From JANQPA01 sp964628385 (lineage in GTDB: Bacteria; Bacteroidota; Bacteroidia; Chitinophagales; Saprospiraceae): a stretch of DNA of 11,520 bases. The stretch covers positions 1 through 11,520 of the forward strand of contig CAZVOD010000111.1 in assembly GCA_964628385.1 (NCBI GenBank). The letters are read 5' to 3'. Within the stretch, counting starts at the first letter, position 1. Each line of letters begins with the position of its first letter. Positions 1 to 6,450 of the stretch are shown here, in pieces. The notes below the pieces were generated by a model. The model searched no databases. It was not told the DNA's origin and worked only from the letters and a program-made list of their open reading frames with translations. A program made the position numbers and the translations under genes.

Positions 1-24
1 TAATTCTATCGTTTTTCAATTAAC

Positions 25-42
25 CAGCACGCAAGCGTGCTG
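25..42. repeat. 8-bp perfect inverted repeat upstream of the DUF1573 gene
   Basis: Arms CAGCACGC (25-32) and GCGTGCTG (35-42) are separated by AA, so the site is an 18-bp near-continuous palindrome. A T-rich stretch follows about 10 nt later (51-60), but it is not adjacent to the stem. The hairpin could be the terminator of a gene lying left of the window, or an operator for the lipoprotein gene that starts at 79. The sequence alone does not decide between these. Confidence 0.4.
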
Positions 43-78
43 AATAGTTACGTTTATTTTTAAAAAAAAATTACTTTT

Positions 79-597
79 ATGATTCATACGTTAACGGTCA
101 TCAGAGCGGTATTTACAAATTATATTTTAATTTTTCTTTCGCTTATTCTATTTTCTGCTTGCCAAAATGGAAATAATGAAGGTACTTTGAAAGAAATTGA
201 AGATAACGATAATAACGCCTCTATCATTCGAATGCCTGTAACGGGGCAACCGGGGGAAGTTGATCCGCAGGATGCTGCTGTAATGGTTTTTGAGGAAGCC
301 ACCCACGATTTTGGGCGAGTAAAAGAAGGAACTACTGTAGAGCATACTTTCAACTTTACTAATACCGGAAAAGTAAACCTTATCATCACTGACGCTCGTT
401 CAACGTGCGGATGTACTGTACCTCGATGGCCTGAAGAACCTATACAACCTGGGAAATCCGGTGCAATAACTGTAAAATTCAATACCGAGGGTCGGGTTGA
501 AAATCAGAGTAAGCCTATCACTGTTACAGCCAATACTTATCCAAGTCGAACAAAGCTGCAGTTGACAGGGTTTGTGATACCCAAAGAGAGTAATTAA
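79..597 (+). CDS. DUF1573 domain lipoprotein
   Basis: This 172-residue protein begins with a hydrophobic stretch (about residues 14-27) ending in FSAC, with C28 as the likely lipidated cysteine, so it should be an envelope lipoprotein. A polar linker (29-67) leads to one DUF1573 domain (about 68-167). The domain shows the family's opening (FEEATHDFG), the mid-domain TNTG turn and the conserved CGCT motif (C110, C112). DUF1573 has an immunoglobulin-like ASH/HYDIN-type fold and is very common in Bacteroidota. Its biochemical role is not known, and I assign none. The ATG at 79 is preceded by a run of A without a Shine-Dalgarno sequence. yajC follows after 28 nt on the same strand, and this grouping with yajC and ybbR is familiar in the phylum. 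The family call is secure; the function is open. Confidence 0.9.
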   Translation: MIHTLTVIRAVFTNYILIFLSLILFSACQNGNNEGTLKEIEDNDNNASIIRMPVTGQPGEVDPQDAAVMVFEEATHDFGRVKEGTTVEHTFNFTNTGKVNLIITDARSTCGCTVPRWPEEPIQPGKSGAITVKFNTEGRVENQSKPITVTANTYPSRTKLQLTGFVIPKESN

Positions 598-625
598 TTA
601 AGCCATTTAAATATACTTATTCAAT

Positions 626-931
626 ATGATTGAGCCATTCCTGCTGCAAGGAAACACAGAATTTTACAACCTGGTATTCCCGTTAGCTATGCTGGGGATC
701 GTTATTTTTATTTTCTACTCTCAATACAAAAGACAAAGAGAGCAGAAGAAATTTTCAGAAGATCTGGAAAAAGGTAAAGAAGTAGTAACCACAAGCGGAA
801 TCCTTGGAAAAATAACTAAAATAGAAGATGGTATATTTACACTCGAAGTGAGCAGTAAAACGTACATCCGAGTTACCAAGAGCGCCATATCAAAGGAAAT
901 GACAGATGCGGTTTTCCCTTCCCAAAATTAA
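626..931 (+). CDS. yajC: Preprotein translocase subunit YajC
   Basis: This 101-residue protein has a short N-terminus, one membrane segment (about 16-32), then a basic linker (YSQYKRQREQKKF) and a compact soluble domain. The soluble domain carries the family signature: GKEVVTTSGILGKI (about 50-63) followed by LEVSSKTYIRVTKSAIS. Length and order are those of YajC, the small partner of SecD-SecF in the Sec holotranslocon at the inner membrane. secDF is not in this window. The gene starts 28 nt after the DUF1573 gene. Its last 26 nt overlap the start of the ybbR-like gene in another frame, which points to one transcript and probable translational coupling. Identification is firm from the sequence. 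Confidence 0.93.
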   Translation: MIEPFLLQGNTEFYNLVFPLAMLGIVIFIFYSQYKRQREQKKFSEDLEKGKEVVTTSGILGKITKIEDGIFTLEVSSKTYIRVTKSAISKEMTDAVFPSQN

Positions 932-1919
932 GGTTAAGCAGTACATCCATCGGTTGAGCTACAAACTGAGAGGAGACAGGGCCATATTGATCGTTTGCAT
1001 TGGTATAGCTCTGATGTTTTGGGTACTCACTAAAATGTCTCAAACCTATCGCACCGAAAGAGAGGTTAAGTTTGATCTGAGCATCGCGTCCGAAAAGACT
1101 TTTTATGAATCTCCTCCCGATAACCTGATTGCCGTTATTGAAGGATATGGCTGGGACCTGATGGCCGACTATTTTAACAAGCCTTATGTTACACTGGAGT
1201 ATGATCTTCGGCAATATGAGCGCCTGGATCTCAACAGAGCTCAATTGCGGACGGCTATCGATAAAGAGTTGTTATCAAAAGATATTAGGGTAGTGGATTT
1301 GCTCAACCACGATGAGATACATTTGCAATTAGAGGAAAAGCTTCAAAAAACTATACCGGTAAAATGGCCTGGTAGTGTCAAAACAGAAAAAGAGTACCAG
1401 CTCAAAAGGCCGCCCTACCTAAAACCTGACTCAATCCAATTGGTAGGTCCGGCCCCAAAAGTGGTAGGTATTGAGCACTGGCCTACAGATACTTTGATTG
1501 TGCAGGGGCTGAAAACCGATGAGGCTATAGACTTAAAATTAGCTGAACCATCCCTGGAATTTAGGCTGAGTCAGCGCAAAGTACAGTTGATACTGGAAGT
1601 AGAACAAATTACAGAAAAGTCCTTTTTTATACCAGTTCAAATCATTAATGATCTAGGTAACGTCAATATTTTTCCCAACAAAATTCGCCTGACTTGCCTG
1701 GTGGGGCTGAGTCGTTATGAATCCCTATCAGCAGAAGATTTCACTCTATTGGTGGATTTTAAGGATATTTCTCTGGAAGAATCCAAAAATACAATGCCTA
1801 TTAATCTGGTGCAGTCCCCTAAATATGTAAGCAATATTCAGTATAGTCCGCCGGCAGTAGAGTACTACATTGTTCAGGAAGATCCTGATAGTACTCAGGT
1901 TAAGAAAAGTGGTTTGTGA
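906..1919 (+). CDS. YbbR/CdaR-like membrane-anchored protein
   Basis: This 337-residue protein has a basic N-terminus, one membrane segment (about 26-43) and a long extracytoplasmic region rich in beta-strand-like patterns. YbbR-type repeats are suggested by the N-terminal block (VKFDLSIASEKTFYESPPDNLIAVIEG) and by later blocks with the typical PDSIQLVGP turn (about residue 175) and IPVQI (about 243). In Firmicutes the YbbR protein CdaR regulates the diadenylate cyclase CdaA. In Bacteroidota the homologue usually sits beside yajC instead, as here, and its role is not established. The chosen ATG at 906 has AAAGGA about 8 nt upstream, inside yajC, and leaves a normal N-terminal anchor. The overlap with yajC is 26 nt. 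A dephospho-CoA kinase gene (coaE), often found next in this cluster, is absent. The family call is good; the role is inferred only. Confidence 0.82.
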   Translation: MRFSLPKIKVKQYIHRLSYKLRGDRAILIVCIGIALMFWVLTKMSQTYRTEREVKFDLSIASEKTFYESPPDNLIAVIEGYGWDLMADYFNKPYVTLEYDLRQYERLDLNRAQLRTAIDKELLSKDIRVVDLLNHDEIHLQLEEKLQKTIPVKWPGSVKTEKEYQLKRPPYLKPDSIQLVGPAPKVVGIEHWPTDTLIVQGLKTDEAIDLKLAEPSLEFRLSQRKVQLILEVEQITEKSFFIPVQIINDLGNVNIFPNKIRLTCLVGLSRYESLSAEDFTLLVDFKDISLEESKNTMPINLVQSPKYVSNIQYSPPAVEYYIVQEDPDSTQVKKSGL

Positions 1920-1923
1920 AAAA

Positions 1924-1948
1924 GCCCGAAGGATACTCTCCATCGGGC
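1924..1948 (-). terminator. Stem-loop with T-run on the minus strand
   Basis: Outer stem GCCCGA (1924-1929) pairs with TCGGGC (1943-1948). After an A·A mismatch an inner GGA/TCC stem closes a 5-nt loop. Read on the minus strand the stem is followed at once by TTTTT (1923-1919), the layout of an intrinsic terminator. Read on the plus strand, the direction of ybbR and dnaG, the stem is preceded by A5 and followed by CAAACG, so there is no U-run. It may still cap the upstream operon in a non-canonical way. Confidence 0.5.
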
Positions 1949-2000
1949 CAAACGCTCTCAAAAACCTTCACTAACCATAATTTTTTAATCGTAAGCTCAC

Positions 2001-2008
2001 TATCTTTG
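2001..2008 (+). promoter_or_regulatory. Possible dnaG promoter (-7 box only)
   Basis: TATCTTTG matches the Bacteroidota sigma-70-type -7 consensus TAnnTTTG exactly. No clear TTG or TTTG appears 19-21 nt upstream, where the -33 element should be; only a T-run is there. If used, it would give dnaG a 5' leader of about 200 nt. Confidence 0.3.
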
Positions 2009-2220
2009 ATCAGAAATTATTTTCGTAAAAGCGGCCACCATCGCTTCATTTTTCTTTTCAGGTTGTTTAATTCATAGACGTCTTAGCAAAGGAAAAGCAC
2101 AAAGGCAGTTTGTTATTTTATTTAACTAGCGTAAATATTTTTACTTATAATATTGATTGCCAGTGATTTAGTTGTTAATGCAAGGATGGTTAAAGTATTT
2201 AACATACAAAAATAAACGTT

Positions 2221-4185
2221 TTGATCTCTCCAAAAACAGTGCAGGAAGTAATGGAAATGGCCCGGGTAGAGGACGTCGTTCAGGATTATGTCTCTTTGAA
2301 AAGGAGAGGGGTCAATATGATTGGTCTATGCCCTTTTCATAATGAAAAGACGCCATCGTTTACAGTTTCTCCATCCAAAAATATTTACAAGTGTTTTGGT
2401 TGCGGCCAAGGCGGTGGCCCAGTACAGTTTTTGATGGAACATGAGCGATTATCTTTTCCAGAAGCTATAAAATCGCTGGCCAAAAAATACGGTATAGAGA
2501 TCGAAGAAAAAGAAGCTACACCCGAGCAATTAGCCGAACAGCAGAAGGTAGACAGTTTGTATCTGGTCAATCAGTATGCTTCTGAATTTTATCAGGATCA
2601 GTTGTTCCAAACGGATCGGGGCAGGAATATTGCGCTGACTTATTTTAAGGAAAGAGGGTTCAGGGAAAGTACCATCAGAGAGTTTGGTCTGGGATATGCT
2701 CCTAATGAGTGGAAAGCCTTGGCAGAAGCGGCTGTACAAAAAGGTTATCAAGAAGATTACCTAAAGGAATTAGGACTTATTTCAGAAAAAGGCTATGATT
2801 TCTTCAGAGATCGGGTGATGTTTCCGATTTATAATTTATCCGGAAAAGTTTTGGGCTTTGGCGGACGAATTTTAGAGAAAAAGGCGAAATCCCCCAAGTA
2901 TATCAATTCGCGTGAGACGGAAATTTATAATAAAAGTAAAATCCTCTACGGCGCTTTTCAGGCTAAAAACGGAATCCGGCAGGAAGATGAGTGCATTCTG
3001 GTAGAGGGGTATACGGATGTTATATCCCTGCATCAAGCCGGTGTTAAGAATGTGGTGGCTTCATCAGGGACTTCCCTGACAACCGGCCAGATACAGCTAA
3101 TAAAGCGATATACTCAGAATATCAAAATTCTTTACGACGCAGATGCTGCTGGTATCAAGGCTGCGTTAAGGGGACTGGACTTGGTATTAGAGCAGGATAT
3201 GAACGTAAAAGTTGTACTACTGCCGGAAGGTGAAGATCCGGACTCCTATGTTCAGAATGTGGGAACATCAGCTTTTAAAAAGTATCTGTCGGAGCAGGCG
3301 CAGGATTTTATTTTCTTTAAAACCTCTCTTTTACTGAAAGAGTCAGAAGCTGATCCGGTAAAGAAAGTAAACCTGGTTCGCTCTCTGGAGGAGAGTATTG
3401 CCAAAATACCTGATCCTCTGAAACGCTCCCTTTACATAAAGGAGTGTGCCAGGAAGCTGGATGTAGAAGAGCAGTTGCTCGTGAATGAGATCAACAAACT
3501 GGTGGCCAAAACATTCAAAAAACAAATTTCCCAAAAATACCAAACTGAAGACCGTCCATCGGGCAGTAAGCTAGCTAATGATCTGGGAGTGCAAGAAAGA
3601 GCACCCGCCGAACCAACCAGGCCTGAACCTACTGCCTCGGGGAGCGATGAGTACCAGGAAAGGGATATTATCCGAATTCTCATTCAGTTTGGGGGGCAAA
3701 TATTTGATAAACAAGAGAATTTAACTGTTGCGGAATATCTGCTGGGGAATCTGGAAGATGTACTTGACGATTTTGAAGTACCACTACACAAAGAGATTAT
3801 TGATATTTGTTACCAGCATATCAGCAATGGTAAAGTGCTGAATACTACTTTTTTTACCAATCACGAGCGGGAAAAGATATCCAGACTTGCTGTAGACCTG
3901 ATCAGTCAACCAATTGAATACAGCGAAAATTGGGAGAAAAAATGGGATATTTATCTCAACACTCAGAAAATGCCAGAGGAAAACTTTTCTAAGGATAGCC
4001 AGCATGCCCTCAAAAGATTCCGCCTGAAAAAAATTGTCAGAAAGTGTAAAGAAAATCAGGAACTGATCAATCAATACGGGAAATCAGGTGAGATGGAAAA
4101 GATGATGCTGCACATGAAAGTCCAGCAAAAACTGATGGATATACGCAATGAATTAGCTAATGAGTTAGGTACCGTTGTGCTTTGA
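2221..4185 (+). CDS. dnaG: DNA primase DnaG
   Basis: This 654-residue primase makes the RNA primers for DNA replication. The N-terminal CHC2 zinc-binding domain has C37, H40, C58 and C61 in the expected spacing (CPFH then CFGCG). The catalytic core follows, with FFRDRVMFPI (194-203) and a TOPRIM fold carrying EGYTD (262-266) and DADAAG (306-311). E262, D306 and D308 are the likely metal ligands; EGEDPDS (336-342) comes after. A Pro/Ser-rich linker (about 435-480) leads to a C-terminal region, which in DnaG binds the replicative helicase. The start is a TTG at 2221: it yields the canonical MISPKTVQEV opening, and an in-frame stop lies just upstream at 2200-2202. The first ATG (2251) would cut into the zinc domain's lead-in helix. 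No Shine-Dalgarno sequence is visible. The gene is convergent with the helicase gene. Confidence 0.97.
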   Translation: MISPKTVQEVMEMARVEDVVQDYVSLKRRGVNMIGLCPFHNEKTPSFTVSPSKNIYKCFGCGQGGGPVQFLMEHERLSFPEAIKSLAKKYGIEIEEKEATPEQLAEQQKVDSLYLVNQYASEFYQDQLFQTDRGRNIALTYFKERGFRESTIREFGLGYAPNEWKALAEAAVQKGYQEDYLKELGLISEKGYDFFRDRVMFPIYNLSGKVLGFGGRILEKKAKSPKYINSRETEIYNKSKILYGAFQAKNGIRQEDECILVEGYTDVISLHQAGVKNVVASSGTSLTTGQIQLIKRYTQNIKILYDADAAGIKAALRGLDLVLEQDMNVKVVLLPEGEDPDSYVQNVGTSAFKKYLSEQAQDFIFFKTSLLLKESEADPVKKVNLVRSLEESIAKIPDPLKRSLYIKECARKLDVEEQLLVNEINKLVAKTFKKQISQKYQTEDRPSGSKLANDLGVQERAPAEPTRPEPTASGSDEYQERDIIRILIQFGGQIFDKQENLTVAEYLLGNLEDVLDDFEVPLHKEIIDICYQHISNGKVLNTTFFTNHEREKISRLAVDLISQPIEYSENWEKKWDIYLNTQKMPEENFSKDSQHALKRFRLKKIVRKCKENQELINQYGKSGEMEKMMLHMKVQQKLMDIRNELANELGTVVL

Positions 4186-4202
4186 GTATCACATCGGTAC
4201 CT
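4167..4202. terminator. Long stem-loop across the dnaG stop codon
   Basis: AGGTACCG (4167-4174) pairs with CGGTACCT (4195-4202). After a T·T mismatch TGTG (4176-4179) pairs with CACA (4190-4193), closing a 10-nt loop. This makes 12 paired positions with one mismatch. The left arm lies in the last dnaG codons and the stop codon (4183-4185) is in the loop. Neither strand has a T-run after the stem; the plus strand continues with GAAAAATG. It sits between two convergent genes, so it may act as a two-way transcription barrier or protect mRNA 3' ends. Confidence 0.5.
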
Positions 4203-4272
4203 GAAAAATGAAATAAGCCCTACTCTTACTTGAAGAATCGCCAGTTCTTATCCTTTAGATCATTGGTATACA

Positions 4273-5517
4273 TTAGTCTCGCCTTTTTCCTGAAAAGCCT
4301 CCCTTTTTACCTTTAGGTTTAGAGAAGTTTTTTCTCTTCTTCGGCGGAACTGATAATTTAGCCAGTTTTTTTTCGTCTTTGTCTATGAACGGAGGGAGTG
4401 GTAAGACATTGATTTTACTTTGTATAAGCCGTTCGATATTTTTGAGGTTTCTCCTTTGTTTATGACTGACAAAAGCTAAAGCACTGCCTTTAGAATCCGC
4501 TCTGGCTGTACGACCGATGCGGTGCACAAAATCTTCCGGATCAGAGGGCAGGTCGTAGTTGATCACCAGTTGTATATCTTTTACGTCGATTCCACGAGAC
4601 AGGATATCGGTAGCTACCAGGGCCTGTATCGTTCCGTTTTTGAAACGCCGTAGCACCTCTTTGCGCTCATCTTGCTCCAGGTCGGAATGAATATCCGCTA
4701 TGGCCAGGTCTTTTTGGGATTGACGCAAATTGTTGGTAATATCTTTGACCGCGATTTTAGTAGAAGCAAAAATCAGGATACGCTTTTTTTGATTGCGTTG
4801 TACGTTGATCAGGTAATCCAGTAAGCGCAGTTTGTTTTGATCTGATATTTGAAAGGCGCCCTGGGAAATACCCTCCGCGGGCCGGGAGTTCGATAGCGTA
4901 ATCAATTCGGGATCTTTACAAAACCGATTGATCAATCCTTTAATTCTAGGGGATAAAGTAGCAGAAAACATCAAGGTTTGCCGCTCCTTGGGTAAGTAAT
5001 TGACTATTTTTTCAATATCATTGACAAAACCCATATCCAGCATACGGTCAACCTCATCGATGACCAGATTTTGCAAATTCCCAAAGGCTTCAGCCCCGAG
5101 GTTAAGGTGAGTTAAAAGACGCCCGGGAGTAGCAATAATACAATTAACGCCACCGGAAAGAGCTTTTCGCTCTTGTGAAAAAGCATCGCCGTCTCTACCA
5201 CCATAAATAGCCAGAGAACTCACCGGCGTGAAGTAAGAAAAACCTTCTAATTGTTGTTCTATCTGTACGGCCAATTCTCTAGTTGGTACAATTACCAAAG
5301 AAGTGATCTGGCTAGTCGGATTTTTGGTTTGATTATCGAGTAAAGGTAGGAGAAAAGCAGCTGTTTTTCCGGTACCTGTTTGTGCCACAGCCACCAGGTC
5401 ATGCCCATTCATAATAATAGGGATAGCTTGCTCCTGAACCGGTGTAGCCTCCTCAAAGCCCATAGCATCAAGGCCTTCCATTAATTCGTTACAAAAATTA
5501 AGTTCTTTAAAGGTCAA
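4273..5517 (-). CDS. DEAD-box ATP-dependent RNA helicase, RhlE-like
   Basis: This 414-residue RNA helicase has all the superfamily 2 motifs in order: Q motif (TPVQEQAIP, Q28), motif I AQTGTGKT (45-52), Ia PTRELA (78-83), GG (106-107), Ib TPGR (130-133), motif II at 154-157, motif III SAT (185-187), motif V ATDILSRGID (302-311) and motif VI HRIGRTAR (332-339). Motif II reads DEVD rather than DEAD; the acidic residues needed for ATP hydrolysis are kept. A short Lys-rich tail (about 382-414) probably binds RNA. Such enzymes unwind short RNA duplexes in ribosome assembly, mRNA decay or cold adaptation; the exact role cannot be read from sequence. The start is a TTG at 5517, giving the usual MTFKELN opening; no ATG lies between it and an in-frame stop upstream (5557-5559). 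A 360-nt gap with its own promoter precedes it. Confidence 0.93.
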   Translation of the reverse strand: MTFKELNFCNELMEGLDAMGFEEATPVQEQAIPIIMNGHDLVAVAQTGTGKTAAFLLPLLDNQTKNPTSQITSLVIVPTRELAVQIEQQLEGFSYFTPVSSLAIYGGRDGDAFSQERKALSGGVNCIIATPGRLLTHLNLGAEAFGNLQNLVIDEVDRMLDMGFVNDIEKIVNYLPKERQTLMFSATLSPRIKGLINRFCKDPELITLSNSRPAEGISQGAFQISDQNKLRLLDYLINVQRNQKKRILIFASTKIAVKDITNNLRQSQKDLAIADIHSDLEQDERKEVLRRFKNGTIQALVATDILSRGIDVKDIQLVINYDLPSDPEDFVHRIGRTARADSKGSALAFVSHKQRRNLKNIERLIQSKINVLPLPPFIDKDEKKLAKLSVPPKKRKNFSKPKGKKGGFSGKRRD

Positions 5518-5705
5518 GATTTTTAAGTTTTGGATGGGATTTTTCTTGCCCAGTTTTTAAATAGGGTGATGAGTAAAGAAAAGAGCACTTTCATTAGACT
5601 TATTTGTAAGGATGATGACTGGGAATAAAAGAGTCAACTTCAGTACCTGTATAATAAGTCTGCTAAAGTCTCTGGCAGGCGTATCGGAAAAATGATCTTT
5701 GTAGA

Positions 5706-5750
5706 CTAGCTTTGAGCGTATTGAAAACAGATTTTCACCCGCAAAGCTAG
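5706..5750 (-). repeat. Nested hairpin in the helicase leader
   Basis: A 9-bp perfect outer stem, CTAGCTTTG (5706-5714) with CAAAGCTAG (5742-5750), encloses a second perfect 6-bp stem, TGAAAA (5722-5727) with TTTTCA (5732-5737), around a CAGA tetraloop. The two stems are coaxial with short unpaired spacers. It lies about 190 nt upstream of the helicase start codon and about 90 nt downstream of the predicted promoter, so it would be part of the mRNA leader. It could be a cis-regulatory element; I do not recognise it as a known family. Confidence 0.55.
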
Positions 5751-5843
5751 CCTCGTAATTTTTCAAATACTAATCAGGCTGCTTGAATATTAGCCTTTTT
5801 CTTCCGTACGCTACCATTTACTAATACCATTTATTGTCGAGAA

Positions 5844-5874
5844 CAAATATATGTCGCTAAAGTTAATTATTCAA
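5844..5874 (-). promoter_or_regulatory. Promoter for the RNA helicase gene
   Basis: On the minus strand TTG (5874-5872) is followed after 20 nt by TATATTTG (5851-5844). This fits the Bacteroidota primary-sigma pattern, TTG/TTTG at -33 and TAnnTTTG at -7, in both sequence and spacing. The -33 element lies a few bases beyond the stop codon of the upstream GDYXXLXY gene. Transcription would begin near 5837, giving a leader of about 320 nt. Confidence 0.6.
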
Positions 5875-5877
5875 TGC

Positions 5878-6450
5878 TTATTTGAACATCTTGGAAAGCG
5901 CCTGCTCTCCAATGATCACATCTTCCAGGACGGCCTGTCCATTCAAGATTCTCACTTGGGCATAGGTGGTAATGCTGCTATCTCTGTTGGCTTCAAAATA
6001 GTTATATTCTGCCTTTGGCGCTTTTGATTCTTCCATGTAATACCGCCTAAATGGATAATCAAAGTATAATTTATCTTCAGAAACTCGCTGTATTGTAGTC
6101 TTTAGGTAAGGTGTATCATCCGATGGAGCTATTTGGCTGGCTTTGACGGGTTGCGTAAAGCCATTTTTATTTTTCTTTAAAAAAATAAAGATCTCTTCTC
6201 TGGGCTGCCAGTCTTCAATATTTTGAATGGCTACATAAGACGTATTAAAATTAAGAGTTACATATTTTCCACGAAAAGGATCGACGGGGTCAATGGGAGC
6301 TGTTTTAAACTTGTGTAACTCTCCTTGGCTCAATATATGCTCCTGCTGTAGTACGAGGCTGGCCGGAATGTATATTTGCAACAGGGCCATGAGAAGAAAA
6401 AAGGATAGGAAAAGTACCTTATTTTTTATCATTATACTATGATTTGACAT
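5878..6450 (-). CDS. GDYXXLXY-family membrane-anchored protein
   Basis: This 190-residue protein has one N-terminal membrane segment or signal anchor (about 11-30) and then an extracytoplasmic domain. The family's core motif is visible as DPFRGKYVTLNF (57-68), where GKYVTLNF stands in for the canonical G-D-Y-x-x-L-x-Y. Further marks are the C-terminal FRRYYMEE block and the repeat-like end VRILNGQAVLEDVIIGE. Members of this family are regularly encoded beside DUF2157 (and DUF4401) membrane proteins, as here, and may act with them; no biochemical function is known. The ATG at 6450 overlaps the end of the DUF2157 gene by 14 nt. An in-frame ATG at 6432 (protein MIKNKVLFL) is equally plausible and would leave a 4-nt gap. 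Either way the two genes are coupled. Confidence 0.8.
   Translation of the reverse strand: MSNHSIMIKNKVLFLSFFLLMALLQIYIPASLVLQQEHILSQGELHKFKTAPIDPVDPFRGKYVTLNFNTSYVAIQNIEDWQPREEIFIFLKKNKNGFTQPVKASQIAPSDDTPYLKTTIQRVSEDKLYFDYPFRRYYMEESKAPKAEYNYFEANRDSSITTYAQVRILNGQAVLEDVIIGEQALSKMFK

Larger units (their letters stand above)
1920..2220. other. Intergenic region between ybbR-like gene and dnaG
   Basis: This 301-nt gap contains no convincing gene. It holds a stem-loop at 1924-1948, a plus-strand TAnnTTTG box at 2001-2008 and a small palindrome at 2189-2203 (GTTAAA, GTA, TTTAAC) just before the dnaG start. On the minus strand there is also a possible promoter-to-terminator unit, described among the findings. 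The base composition is AT-rich, so short motif matches here carry limited weight. Confidence 0.6.
5518..5877. other. Helicase 5' leader region (360-nt gap)
   Basis: This gap separates the GDYXXLXY gene from the helicase gene, both on the minus strand. It contains a good minus-strand promoter (5844-5874) and a nested hairpin (5706-5750), so about 320 nt would be transcribed ahead of the helicase TTG. A 69-codon open frame on the minus strand (5766-5557) opens with TTG, has no recognisable domain and overlaps the hairpin; I do not call it a gene. On the plus strand a weak AGGCT/AGCCT stem followed by T5 lies near 5776-5802. Confidence 0.6.

Noticed and set aside
873..1244. 123-codon minus-strand ORF within ybbR, and similar antisense frames in dnaG and sdhA
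   Set aside because: They are shadows of well-supported genes on the other strand or frame, with no domain signal.
5557..5766. 69-codon minus-strand ORF ahead of the helicase
   Set aside because: It has a TTG start, no recognised domain and overlap with the nested hairpin. A hydrophobic patch alone is weak evidence.
5776..5802. AGGCT/AGCCT stem followed by T5 on the plus strand
   Set aside because: The stem is only 5-6 bp with a long loop, and no plus-strand gene is nearby. It is too weak to list as a terminator.
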